Assembly (NCBI GenBank): GCA_905250025.1
Contig: CAJNOJ010000122.1
Location: 1 to 64,000, forward strand
Source of the DNA: Adineta ricciae
Lineage: Eukaryota > Rotifera > Eurotatoria > Adinetida > Adinetidae
Direction of reading: 5' to 3'
Length of the DNA stretch: 64,000 bases
Numbering within the stretch: the stretch's first letter is position 1; each line of letters starts with the position of its first letter. The notes beneath the pieces are model-generated. The model was not told the origin of the DNA and ran no database searches. It was given only the letters and a program-made list of their open reading frames with translations. Made by a program: the position numbers and the translations under genes. This document shows, piece by piece, positions 22,538 to 34,857 of the stretch.

Positions 22538-23787
22538 CTAGAAGACAATCGCGTAGTTGAGAACAATAAATTTCACAAAAGCAATGTCATCAAGTTTTAA
22601 CGAAGAAATCAACTTCTATTTTTTCTTTACCAAATATATTCGATGACTCATTTTGTTAGTGTCGCTGTTCTATTCCGGTGGAATGGTATTCAACCGATTG
22701 ACAGACAAAGACATCTATCGTTTAGGGAAGAAAAACACTTCTGAATAATTTATACTTAGTCTGAGATCTTTGTACCCGAGTCATTCAACATCTCAAGTAC
22801 ATTTAGCTCAGCATTCTAAGTTATGTGTTTATTTAAGGAATCGTTTTGTTACATATTATTCAAATTATTCTCTTTAATTTTTGCGAAAAATATCTCGAAT
22901 AAAATATCGTAAACATGTGAAAATGGAACAGATATTTTTGCATGTGACTTTTTTCTTTTCCAACATATCTTGTCGGAATGTGCATTGTCATAGTTATATC
23001 GTTGAAATTTATCTTCGTTCGAAGTTGCTTATTTAATTTGAGACACTCTAATCTAAGAATACGATAGAGTCTTGAATGCAGTATTCACATGATCTGATAC
23101 GGCATCCAGTACGTTTTCATGACGTGATATTTCGCGTTTCAAGACAAACTTTCCTATATACGTAAATGTCTTTCAATGACGATTACCGAACGAAAAGTAT
23201 GACGACGGAAGAAGGCATTATATCATTTATTTCGATATTGTTCTTTTCCTTTGAAATTAGTCATATTTCTGTTGAAACGATTAATTACACTAATATTGAA
23301 CTTCCTTTGCGCAAAGCAAATGCATTTATCCTCATTGACTCTCGAACTCTATTCGTCTCTTTGGAGCAAAGACAACCCACTCAACTCGTTACATAAAGGA
23401 ACCATAAGTGTCATAACTTGGCAAAAAAATCAGGAGAGAAAGGGTGTGTCGCGGAAAACGAAGAACAGAAAGAATGAATGAAAAGAGCAGCGAGTATCTG
23501 CGTCATCACGTATAGCGAAGGACGTCCAACAGTAACCATTCGCGAGAGAAGGAAAGAACGAGAAAAATAGAGAAAAAGCCTATTTACATACTGACGGTGT
23601 TCTGATCGGCATACTATCGTCGATGTTTTGGTAGAAAGAGAGAGAGAGAACTATAGACGTAGACATATATATATACTTGAAATCCGTTTTTGTATGTCTA
23701 ACAAAGAATTTCTATGAGAAAAACGCTTTTGGTTTCTTAGAATTATTTTATCAAAATAAAACTTTCGGAAAAAAAATTTCTATTCAA
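22538..23787. other. Divergent promoter region with simple repeats
   Basis: 1.25 kb between the F-box gene (-) and the Ser/Thr-rich gene (+). It contains a GA run (about 23635-23650) and an AT run (about 23667-23676) shortly upstream of the plus-strand start. No gene seen. Confidence 0.45.
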
Positions 23788-24569
23788 ATGGCCTCTCAAC
23801 TATTCAGTAGGACACGTCCAATTAATTTCGATGCCAATCCTTCACCAGACACTATGTATCACCTCCCAATGAGTCCCAGCGAACCTGGTAAATTCGACTT
23901 CTATCGGTAAGGAATTTTTCTTGAGGAAAACACTTTCGACATTTTCTTTTACTTTAGAGTGCATCTCGCTAACCAAGCTTCTCAAACACACACCGATAAT
24001 AGCGATAGTAAGTTGCACTCCTTCAGTATAAAAACAACGCGATGAGTGATAGAATTTCATGAAAAAAGAAACGATAAAAAACACACTGACGTCATGATGA
24101 TGCGAAAACATTTATTGACATATTTTCCTCTTCTCTTTCGGGTACTTTGGAGGCTCGCGCAAACTGATATGTCGATTACAATAGTCTATGAATCTCTTTG
24201 TCTTTTTCAGCCCCAACGCTTTCCGCATCTTCTTCAACTGCAACCCGCCGTTGGACTCCATTCGCAAACATCGCTCCACCTGATCAATCGAAAGGTTTCT
24301 TATCGACGAATACGTCGTCGTTAAATTCCACTTCCTCAACACGATCACTTATAATGCCAGCGATGGATTCTAGTGTTACTTCTAACACTAACCGATCGCA
24401 AACAGAACCAATTCCATCCACCTCCTCGTTTTCATCATTGACTGATATTGTCAAAAATGCAATGAATAAGAAACCTTCAACGACTAATGTTCAGCCAGTG
24501 CGACGACTAGTTTGTGGTACAACACTATCAACGAAAGATCTTAATCACTTGTCTCCACAATCAGCGTAA
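23788..24569 (+). CDS. Ser/Thr-rich disordered protein, unidentified
   Basis: Three exons (23788-23906, 23958-24007, 24211-24569) give 528 nt (175 aa). Both junctions keep frame: intron 1 is 51 bp with GT..AG and intron 2 is 203 bp. The N-terminus (RPINFDANPSPDTMYHLPMSP) and a middle RRWTPFANIAPP segment look like conserved short linear motifs in an otherwise Ser/Thr-rich, low-complexity protein. It has no signal peptide or membrane segment. I do not recognise the family. It may be a phosphoregulated adaptor, which is a guess from composition only. Confidence 0.6.
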
Positions 24570-26518
24570 AACTGAAGATTTATCTAGCACGTTTTCTATT
24601 TATTTATCTGTCAGATAGAACAAAACTCGCTTCTTCGTCCTTACCCATATTTTTCTCTTGCGCTTGTCGCTTTTCATATGCTAACAAATAAATTCTATAT
24701 TTTTTTGTGTTGTGTTGATTCTATTCTTTCTTTTAATAATGTAACATCATTTCCACATGAAAACTTTCTTTTTTTTTGAATTTCGGTGAACAAAAACAAC
24801 TCGATGATTGAATAGAAGATTTCATTCTATTCTATTTTTCATCAAAATATCTTATCTAATCATGAAAAACAACACCTGTCGACGTCAATAGACACAAAGA
24901 ACCAATAAAAAAGAATAACCGTGGGCGTGTTTTTCATAAATTGTTTCTTGAATATTGTCACTTGCATTCAGAATGAACCCGTCATTCTTGACATGTCATT
25001 GCGATCTAATACGCCAACTAGATTTGTGTATATACTAATCAGAGCAAACATTCTGTGTAGAATCGACGTTTGCCAGTCGCTATTTATGTAGAACAAATGA
25101 TTGTTTTTGTTCTGCATGTCATTGCTGCGATCTTATAATTAGATGAGAAGATTATTCCATTTGGATGCATGAAATGAAAAAAGCTCGCTGTCTTCCGTTT
25201 TCTTTGGACGAGATTAACTGGAAAGGAAAATACCGGGAAATCATGATTTCACTGAAGGCATGATTTTTGTTTCTTTTACCAAAGTAAAACGTTAGTTGAC
25301 GGCTTTTCTCCCAGCAACAGAGTAAATGAACAACAAAGAATTTTCTTTTCAGATGAAGTTTCTCGTTCTTATTCGTCGAGCATTGAGATTTAAGAAGAAA
25401 AATATTCTCAGAGGAAGCAAACGCAGTTCAGTGGAAGAATTTCATTTAATATGATTGACATACAATCGAATGATCACCCTAGACACCCGTTTTGCTTCTA
25501 ATAGCTAAGCGTTGGATGATCAAACGAATGAAAACGTTTCGCTTCTACATATTTCAAACGGAATGCCGCATCATGAATAGAGTTGTGGAGATGTGCATCG
25601 TAGGAAAGTTCGACGCATAATTAAGATGTACCCACATTCAAGAAAATCTATTTCAGGTACAAATTACCCTCAAAACATCGTTACTGTCACATGCTCATCT
25701 TTCCTATGGAGTACATTTTGAATAATAAATGAGTATGTGTAACAATGATGCGCAGCTTAATTTAGTTCGAACTGCTGGATGTCACTTTCACGGAAGTCGA
25801 GATCTACTCGAGGGCTTGAAAGACAAGCGTTGGTACACTCGAATTCAGTATCGAGGCCTTGAATAGTGATACATCGATCTCATTTGGTGCGATAATATAC
25901 ATTGGAATTTCAAGATGAAATTCAATTCTACTTGTTCTCAAGGAGACTCATATTGGCTTCAAATTTCAATTGAACATTGATTTTGATTCTTTTTTTTTGC
26001 AATAAAATTTCCTTATTTCATCTTCGAGGTTATTTCGATTACGAACGTAAAATAATCAGAAGAAAATATTTCGATTCGCGAAAAAAGTCTATGCAAACAT
26101 TGAGAATTTTTTTCTCCTTGTTTGATTTCGATGAAGTTAGTTCCGATAGACAAGCAATGTCTGATTGAAAAATAATAAATTTTGCGCCTTTCAACAAGTA
26201 TCTGCCATTCGTCATCGCCCGTATAAGAAAAAAAAGGGGCCAATATAAGGTTTCTCTCATCATCAATTTTGAAAACTTATAATGAAGAAGAAAAAAAACC
26301 ATTGACGGTATTCTTTCTTTTCTTCGTTCTGCTTTGTGGACATCGATGTGCGTTAGTAGCGACGATGGCATTACTATACATTGAGAGCATGTATTTACAC
26401 GAATAATTGAAATTTGCAAGTAAAAAAAAAAGCGAGAGAGAAATGAGATTACCGCACATACATTCGAACATCTGGTGAACAATTGTTAACTACGTGTCTT
26501 TTTTCTCGTTTCAAAGAA
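24570..26518. other. Long gene-free stretch
   Basis: 3' flank of the Ser/Thr-rich gene followed by about 1.7 kb without any frame I could support. Small overlapping minus ORFs at 26013-26482 have low-complexity, poorly protein-like translations. The right end is the promoter or leader of the CEP70 gene. Confidence 0.4.
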
Positions 26519-29500
26519 ATGCCATCGAATGAATCTTATCAACGATATCATACTGCAGCAATAGGACAAAGTCGACGAAGGTACTATCATAATTTGACTA
26601 ACATTTGAGTTATACATATTTAATCAAGAAAAGAAAAGACATGCTGTCAAATAACGATAAATAAATAAGTTATATGTCATTAGGAGAACCAAAATACTGT
26701 TAGTTGGGAATTTTGAAAAGAACAGATGTTTATTCTATTGAAGGACTTATTGAACACGTTTGGGGCAGGTACAAAAAAAGAAAAAAGTTTCTCTCTCTCT
26801 GCTTATCTTTATTTGATCCGTACATTGACTGGTCTCGTGTCTTAATTTCTCTTCTCTCCGTCTCTCTTGTTGATGTTGAAACGAATAGAACTAATAAAAA
26901 AATTAATAACTTAGTCGGTTGCTTGGTATCTGGATGTCTGACAATTTTTTCTCTTCTCAGTTCTTTTCTCTCTTCCATTTCTCTTCATTTGTTTCACTAA
27001 ATGATTCTAATGTTCATCGTAGTCGACGCATGTCTGATGTGATAGCACGTTTTTCTTCTCGATTCTCTTCACCATTCCTCTGCGGGATATCCTGTCATCT
27101 TTACCGATTAAAGTTTCACTTCAAACACATTCTTATTCACTTTTTCTTCAGACTTCCATTTGATTCCACCTCCACACGCATGTCATCAACCTCAGTATTA
27201 AAACGCGCAATTCCCAACACCTCCCGTTATCCAACATCAAACTATCATCATGATATATTCCTTGCCAAATCGTCTTCGTCATCATCATCAAGTAAAGACG
27301 ATGACAATGACGATGAAGTCAAAACTCTCGATGATACTATACCTGAAAACGAGTCAAATATTCGCCGAAATCCGATGTTAAATATTCGTCCCAATAGAAA
27401 AGAGATCGGTGGTCCGTTGATCCAGGAATTACTTCAATCGAATATGAATTTGAAGTATGTACTTTGAAACAAGGATTTCTGTTTGATATGTTTTCAAGTT
27501 GCTACTTGATCAATTTCATTAGAAAGGAGATTCGTGATATTCGTCGACAAATCAAACATGCTAATGGATCAAATAAACAACGAATTGAACGTGTTATTAA
27601 CAATCCAAGTTGTTCACGTCAAACGAAGGTGAAAAGTAAAATTTTCATCAAATGAATAAAAGAATTTGATGTAAATTCCAGATTTTCGATGACGAAGAAG
27701 ATTGTTCATTCGCACCGCCTATTGAAAATGATTCCTATGACGATTTATTAACAAACAAGACTAAATTACAGTATTATAAAAATGAAGCCACAGTAAAGGA
27801 GATGTTTGATGAAAAGAAAAGAGAAATTCTATTAAAATATTCTTTAGCTTTACAAACAACAACTCGATCAATGTCAAGAAACGATCGTTCATCTCCGAAA
27901 AACCATTCATTCAATGGAAAAACGAATTGAACACTTGTAAAGTTGCTTTCTTTTTTTTTCTCCAAGAATCATTGAAAATTCTTCTTTTAGAAAATGTTCT
28001 GAAAATCGACAATTAGAAAACGCATCTCATCAACATGAAAGCTATCCCTTAACTTCGAATAACAATACAGACCATCGAGTAAATGACATTTCTTTAGAAG
28101 AAAAAAAAGAATGTTTAATATTGCATTTGAACATCATTCTGTCAAAACACTTTTCCACTTCTCATCATTTCTTCGAACAAGTATTCAGCGGAATGAGAAT
28201 CTATAATTCAACCGACTAGTTATATGTGACATATCATTAGCGGATATTCTTGATAGTTTTCCATGAAAAGTTCGCTAAAGATTCACTGCACTTTCTTCTC
28301 TCTGTTTAGTTCATCCATGAACTGTTTCATTTATGTATTAAATACGCTCCAAAATCATCGAAATTGAAAACAAATGTTCCCAGTCACCAAGATATGAAAA
28401 AATATATCCGACAGACATTTACAGATTTCATTCGTAGCCCATCATCATCGTCGTCGAAAGTAAGACAATGTTAATTTATCTTTTCAAATAACGATTGAGT
28501 ACGATAAACAGCTTGTTGAAGTGTTTCTACACGTTGACGAATTTGAGGTTTGATTGAAATTCTTCCTTGTCGTAATTCAAATGGCATATGAGTTGATGAA
28601 CAATGATTTAAATGCAGAAAAGATGTGACAGAGTATTCTTTGCAAATGTCTATCTGAATATTCGATTTGGCTATGCGACGGCCAATGATTGAATTGGGTA
28701 AAGGTAGAACATTGTTAACTAGTGGATGTTGTTCATTCAACAAGCAATTTTCTTGCATAATCAAACAGAAGTTCATGCATCTATTTAGATAAGCGCCAAT
28801 CGAAATTATGATAATGGACATTTCGTTTGTAAATGCTCGGATCGAGTAAAAGCTGACTTTTCCAATGAAAATTTTTCTAAAAAGAGTTTCTCGTAGAGCC
28901 AAACCGACCACCGTCCAACGTATCAGTATTGCCTCAATTTAATTGAACAATGTCAATCATTATTTGATGTTACATGTTACACACAGTTATCAACAGCTCT
29001 GAATGAATTGTACTATCGACATGGAGAATTGGCGAATTTTAAACGATCGATCGCGAGTACACTTGGGATTACTGGTGAGAGAAAAACTAAAAGGACGATT
29101 GAAATCAATGCTGTTTGTTGTAGAAAGTTCCAGAGTAGTGAGTTGTCCGAAATTAATTAAAACTCTACAACGAACGTTAGACGATGCCAAATCTAATGAA
29201 TTGATTACATTTAAAAAAATGGCAAAAATCAATGATATGAACGAGTAAGGATGATCAATGATACTTATAAGATTGAATTTGAAAAATCATTTTTAGAGCG
29301 ATTTCGAAAATTCGTTCGTATGATGATTTCGTTCCTTATTACCATCAATTCATTGAACAAATGGCCAATCTACTTGGTAAATCATCTTTCGAACGTCATT
29401 TATTCGAATAAAGAGTGAATTTGTTCTTCAGAGGTGTCGAAAGGTGATGAAATCATGCCAGCTATCAAAACCCTGAAATTACTTGCACATACGGATAGTT

Positions 29501-29700
29501 ATCGTCCAAGTACGACTTCTCACAGTTTGACACGTGCATCATCATTGAACAATCACAAAGAAACTTTTGAAAAGCCTCTTACTCAATCTCGTTCACTTCG
29601 CGTTCTTTCATCAAAATCCAATGATGAAAGTAATACCGACAGTTTAATGAAATCACATACAGAAACTAACGAACGAATTCATGATGAAGATTCGCATTGA
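26519..29700 (+). CDS. CEP70: Centrosomal protein CEP70 homologue
   Basis: Eleven exons (26519-26580, 27152-27454, 27523-27628, 27682-27792, 27848-27936, 27991-28180, 28310-28459, 28897-29074, 29124-29244, 29297-29376, 29432-29700) total 1,659 nt (552 aa). The C-terminal region aligns by eye with human CEP70: LFDV, LNELY.R.GEL, LGI, and DFVPYYHQF...LLEV...IMPAIKTLKLL against the human FFPAFQAF...LLEI...IVPAVKKLKVL. The N-terminal part is coiled coil (LIQELLQSNMNLKKE). CEP70 is a centrosome/basal-body protein involved in microtubule organisation and ciliogenesis, consistent with a ciliated animal. Intron 1 is 571 bp. A possible 15-nt microexon within 28181-28309 would also keep frame. The ATG follows TTTCAAAG|AA. 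Another ORF sits antisense inside the 437-bp intron. Confidence 0.82.
28471..28911 (-). CDS. Candidate nested antisense ORF in a CEP70 intron
   Basis: A 146-codon minus-strand ORF covers almost the whole 437-bp intron 28460-28896 of CEP70. Its last 95 residues have a well-mixed, protein-like composition ending in an amphipathic helix (RQRVETLQQAVYRTQSLFEK). The first 50 look non-coding and could be replaced by an intron ending just before the ATG at about 28770. No family recognised. It could be a nested gene, an exon of a lost gene or chance. Confidence 0.3.
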   Translation of the reverse strand: MVGLALRETLFRKIFIGKVSFYSIRAFTNEMSIIIISIGAYLNRCMNFCLIMQENCLLNEQHPLVNNVLPLPNSIIGRRIAKSNIQIDICKEYSVTSFLHLNHCSSTHMPFELRQGRISIKPQIRQRVETLQQAVYRTQSLFEKIN

Positions 29701-30425
29701 ATATTGTTTATGTATTTGTTTGTGTGAAGTGTAGAAATAGGTGCTTTGCTTTTTCAATTAAATGTATTTTCTAAATGGAATTCTTTTCGGTCAATTTTTC
29801 AGAAAAAGGAAGTGTTATATAAGATGCAAAATTGAAGGTGAAAGAAAGAACACTTGTGATGAATTGAATGAATTATAAACCAACACGCTCGTACTACTTG
29901 ATTAGAAGACATAAATATTCTTTTTTTCGAGGTTTTTTTTTACAAATTTCATTCCCTTTTCAAGTGTTTCAAAAATTCAATTCTGAATTTCATTTTCTGT
30001 TTTTTTAACAAAATATCGGTCAGTCATTGCAAATTTCATAAGCGTTGTTTTTAAGTGTATTGCATTACCATCTCTATCGGAATAGTGATGTAAAGCCATT
30101 CGATATTGAAATGCTGAGAATGGAACTCTAAATTTTGAATGAATTGATTTCAGAAAAACGTTCGATCTGAATTTCATTTAATAGGTGTATAACATTCGAA
30201 AGGAAATCTTATGGCAAGACGAGAAAAGGGATACATGAACAATGGAATACGCAGCTACATTTTTTCATCATTCTACTTTGTTACAAAAAAAACGAATATT
30301 TTCTCGAGTTATTTACACGAAAGAAAAAGGAGAAAATTGATTGTCGACAGAATAAATACAAATGTAATGACTATTACGAATTCCATTTCAAGCAGAGGTA
30401 AAAAGAGGGCAGAAAAACGTGAAAT
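29701..30425. other. Convergent spacer
   Basis: Lies between the 3' ends of CEP70 (+) and the B-box-like gene (-). AT-rich. The short ORFs at 29977-30177 and 30211-30459 have no supporting splice or motif evidence. Confidence 0.4.
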
Positions 30426-31573
30426 TTACGATTGTAAGCGTTTCAGTGTAATTGTCTAGAATAAACAAATCGAATTCATTGAAAACAAAATTCCTTCGAC
30501 TTACTTTGTCGTTTTTCTTCTTCGTTTTATCACATTTCTTCTTTCCAGAACAATTTGGTGAACCAATACGAGACTGGTAGTTTTCTTCGGTTGATTTTCG
30601 TGATTTCGATGAATGAACTCCATCCCCATCAGCGATACTACTAACAAATATCAAAACTTCGATATTTAACACATCTGTTTTCTGATTTTCTATGGTTAAA
30701 GATCGTTACCTGATGCATTCAATAGTAATATCATCCGAGGAATCTCTTGGTCTACTACTATTATCTTCCACTCTACATCGGGTTGAACAATCATGTTGAA
30801 AACCTGAAAAAATGTCTTCAGTTTTTCATTGTTTTTCTTCCGAATCTTACTTCTATTCACATGTTCGTCATGTAATCGACGTTCTGCTACCAGACTAAAT
30901 AAAACGAATGAACAAAGGAAAGATTATTCGATTTTCTATCGTTACTCTCTGTTCAATTCGACGCGTTCAAGTCGTACCACAGGTCGAACTTTAACTGGTG
31001 TATCTAAAATTTAATCAGATTTACTCGATGATCTTCTTTCGAATTTCATTCATTACTCATTTCTTTTTTTACTGACGATTGTTCTTTGGATGAATTGGAG
31101 TCATTTTTATCAACGTCGGTTTCGACTCCATCCAATTCTGTTTCACTTTTAATGATTACTAAAGAAAATCAATTCGATTTTGTAAAGAAACAATTCGAAA
31201 TCGCACTTTTTTCTTGTTGAAAGATCGCAATTGCTTTTTGAATTCTCTCTAAAACAGGACGAATTTGTTCTAGCGGAACTAAAGCCGATGTATTTTGTAA
31301 TAACAAAGCCGACGCTTGGTGGACAAGTTCTCGATAAATAGCTAATTGTTGTTCGAATATCGACTGATAAAGCGTCAAACTATTTTGAAGTTCATTGAGA
31401 ACAACTGCGTTTTGTTTTTTTTCTTCTTCGTAATAAACGTCATGAGCATTCAAATGGTATAAACATAATAAACGATCACAATGTATAGTACAACGAAATA
31501 AACGAACTAAATCATGATTTGCCGAGGATTGGGCACATTGAGGATCTTCACAATGGCCAAGGGCCGAGATCAT
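30426..31573 (-). CDS. B-box-like Cys/His coiled-coil protein
   Basis: Seven exons, complement(31207-31573, 31057-31158, 30946-31003, 30851-30894, 30710-30803, 30505-30640, 30426-30455), sum to 831 nt (276 aa). The first 45 residues carry a Cys/His arrangement (C..PQC...C..HC..LLC..H..AH) like a B-box zinc finger. A coiled coil follows at about 50-125 (LNELQNSLTLYQSIFEQQL), then an acidic Ser-rich middle and a Lys-rich end. Introns are 47-69 bp and every junction keeps frame; the last exon is only 30 nt. Proteins with a B-box and coiled coil but no RING are related to TRIM proteins. Its role is unknown. The ATG follows CACTTTTAG|ATAAAA. Confidence 0.65.
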
Positions 31574-34500
31574 TTTTATCTAAAAGTGAACAAGAGACAT
31601 TTTCTTTTGTTTGTACTGACTGAAGGGAAGTTGAGTTCATCTTCATTTAACATACCTGAATGTCGAAAGATGAGATAAACAAAGAATGTCACAGGGAGAA
31701 TCGATAGTGGAAAACATCTTTCACGTGAATCATCTTTATTCGTTTATGAAAAAAAGATATGACTTATGTGAATCGAACTAAGATCGAGAGAATGAATGAC
31801 AATAAAGATTTATTTCGTATAAGAATGGAAAATAATTTGTTTATTAGCGACATCTGAGTGGATAGATATTTTGTATAGAAATCATTGAACTATGACGGAT
31901 GACACACATCGTGACCGTTGTCATGCTAATTAAACTCACTGAAATGAACAGAAAAGACGACAATGATGATTTCCTCACTCAGTTCAAATAAGACAGTTAT
32001 GCGTCAGATTGCTTGTTTGACAAACTGTTACATTCATTTAAAAGACGCAGATGATTTTACAAAGAAGAAGAATCGATTTTTTTATTTTATGTCATTCATG
32101 ACGCATCTGAAATAGTAAATCACAGAATTGTTCTACGAGAATAGAAAACTTTATCATATTTTACTACTTTGTTTAAATTTGAATATTTTATTTTAGTTGT
32201 GCTCAGAAGAGTCTTGGTTTCCGATGATGAATAATTTTAATGTCAATGCTAATAGAAGTGAGATAAATGACGAAGAGTTATGTGTGCGAAGGAGTTTGAT
32301 GTATTTCTTTTCGGCAAGAACAGGAAATTGATTTAGGACAGGAATATTCTTCATGTTCAATCTTCCAACATTCGAAGAATTCATCATTGGAAATATTAAC
32401 CGATCAGATAGATTTTCATATGTGTTAATACCAATTACCCTTTGAGTTACATGGTCGAAATTCGGACTTTGTCATGAAGCATTAAAGTTGAAAAATGTAA
32501 CTCCATCGCGTTATAGATTGACTTAAGATATGCTATAATTGTAAGTTATGTGCATTTTGTTTGAGATACTATTGTTTTACTGTGTAGAAAATCGAAATGT
32601 ATGTATTTCTTAATATGTTTGATTTCATCAAATGCAGATGATGTAACACCAGTTGATTCCAAATAGATCTGATTTCGAATTGGATCAGATTTCAATTGTT
32701 TCGAAAGAATTTTCGCTAATGAATATCCCTTTGTTTGAATCGAAGAAATTCGATCTTCATACGTCGGATGTTTTTAATCTTGTTGAAAGAAACCGATCCG
32801 TAGCTGATTTATTACTCTTAAAACTAAGTAAATGATAATGGTAAATAGCTTTTTATGACAACATGTACTAGAAATGCGTCAGGTGAACAATGGTGATCGG
32901 AACTGGTGCATTCTTTACTCAGGATTATACATCTAGTTTTCAAAAGTCAAAATATAAATTACAGCAATGTAACTGATCACATATAACAGAACTGAGTTCA
33001 CTTGGACTACGCAGTTTAAATCGAACGGATTCGATCTAGTCCGTATCTTTGTCAACAGAGAATTCATAAACGTTGACGTAAGATTATAGGTCATATGTAC
33101 TGAGCAAAATCAATATAAACAACTACAACAAATAATGTGAGAATGTTTATTGGTGAAATCGGAGATTCTAAAAAAAGACAAGAAAGGAAATGACATTAAT
33201 GGAATACATTCTCCAAACGTTGTTCCCTTCATTTTCTACTGACGGATAGTTTCATTTGGTATCACGATTGACTTTTTGATTTTCTCAAGTCGAGCGTCTC
33301 CCAGTCACAAAGAACTTTATTGTATTCTTCTTTTATTTCTATTAACGACTTTGGACGTTACCAATATCGACGAAGATTCTCTCGAGAAACTTCTGTTTTC
33401 TGCAACACTCAAACTGAAATATTTTTGGGAAATCATTGATATATTAAACTTCACGTGATCGAAAACTGAATTGGATAAATATTGCTTAGAAAATCTTTCA
33501 ATTGGATCAATTATCGACTGTGTTCCCAGTGGTACAATAGAAGAAGGATTATATTCAGCACTTGTTGGTTAAACCGGTATAACGGAAGATGAATAATCTT
33601 TCAATGAAGATTTTTGAGTAGGAACGAACGATGATATGTTAGATTTATGAGAAAATATTACAGTATATTGATGAGGTATCAATACAATCAGTAGACCAAG
33701 TCGTTAACATGAAAAACACCTGATCGATAAGATGATGGTAGACTCGGTTGATCGATCCATGGTCGAACAATCCGGTCTGGAACCATCATCTTGGGATAGT
33801 TGTTGATAGAACATTCCTAGATGGATGGTGATGTGATCTACGAAAATTCTCACTGTTGCTGGTCACATGCGAACATTAGAACACTTGTGATAACTTACAC
33901 TCATTCTCGAAATGGAACAACACTAATGTTGCTTTTGAAGTTGGCAAACGGCGTTTTCTCGCTAATTTTGGATTTAAATTTCGAACGCTTCGCCGCACTG
34001 CAGAAGCAACAGCTGTAGAATTGCAATTAAAAATATATACATTCCAGTTTTTTGGTAAACATTAGATGATTTGTTTTTTCATTAGAGAAGCGTTTGGTCT
34101 GGCAAATATGGGATAAACAAATCTATACTCTGATTGCACGCGTGTAAACTTTCTTATTCGTCGATTATTGGTCACTGTTTCTGTTATCATTCAATTCTTC
34201 CATGACCTGCCCAAGGATGACGAAATTCATCAGTTATGACAGAGAAAAACCCGAATCGATGTGACAAGTAGTATGATTAAAGACTTAACACTAGTTTGAT
34301 GTTTTGTTTAGCTCTTGATACAACATCTCAGAGCATTGAACTTGGCTTAGGTCAATTACTTTGAGATAAGATATACAAGTAATATTGACCTATACGTCGC
34401 AAAAGCTTCGTCAAACTTCGTTTCGCCATGTTTATGCCGGATACATTTCCAGTAGCATGGTGCTTTTATGAATGCGCGGGTGCAAACGTCAAAGTAGGCG

Positions 34501-34857
34501 TGGAATGGAGAAGCTAGAAGAGTCGATGTAATTTTCGACAACTAACATTGTCTGATGATTCTGAATTTCCATATAGCCACATTCACACTAATACACAATT
34601 GCCATCATCCATGTTTTTACATTTAGCTCCATCATGAGACAAAGAAAAAACGAATTCATTGTTCTGCTCAGTGGTTTTCGTGAAGGATCAAAATAATGCA
34701 TTAATGTAGACTAAACTGAGTTATTTTTATGTGTTTGTTAAATATTTGTTTATTTTATTACTGAAAGTTATGTCATATGATGAATTGTTCATCATCAAAG
34801 AAAGAAAATGCATAAAAAAGAACGATTTTAGATTGAAATTCGCATTAAAATCTATGC
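31574..34857. other. 3.3-kb gene-poor region
   Basis: No intact gene could be supported. A cluster of plus-strand fragments at about 32653-32835 and 33270-34018 translates to moderately protein-like pieces in shifting frames with many stops, so it may be a relic of one gene, family not recognised. The remainder is AT-rich with no visible repeat. Confidence 0.4.

Noticed and set aside
28181..28309. 15-nt microexon inside CEP70 intron
   Set aside because: It keeps frame and has usable borders, but a single 129-bp intron is simpler; cannot be decided without transcripts.
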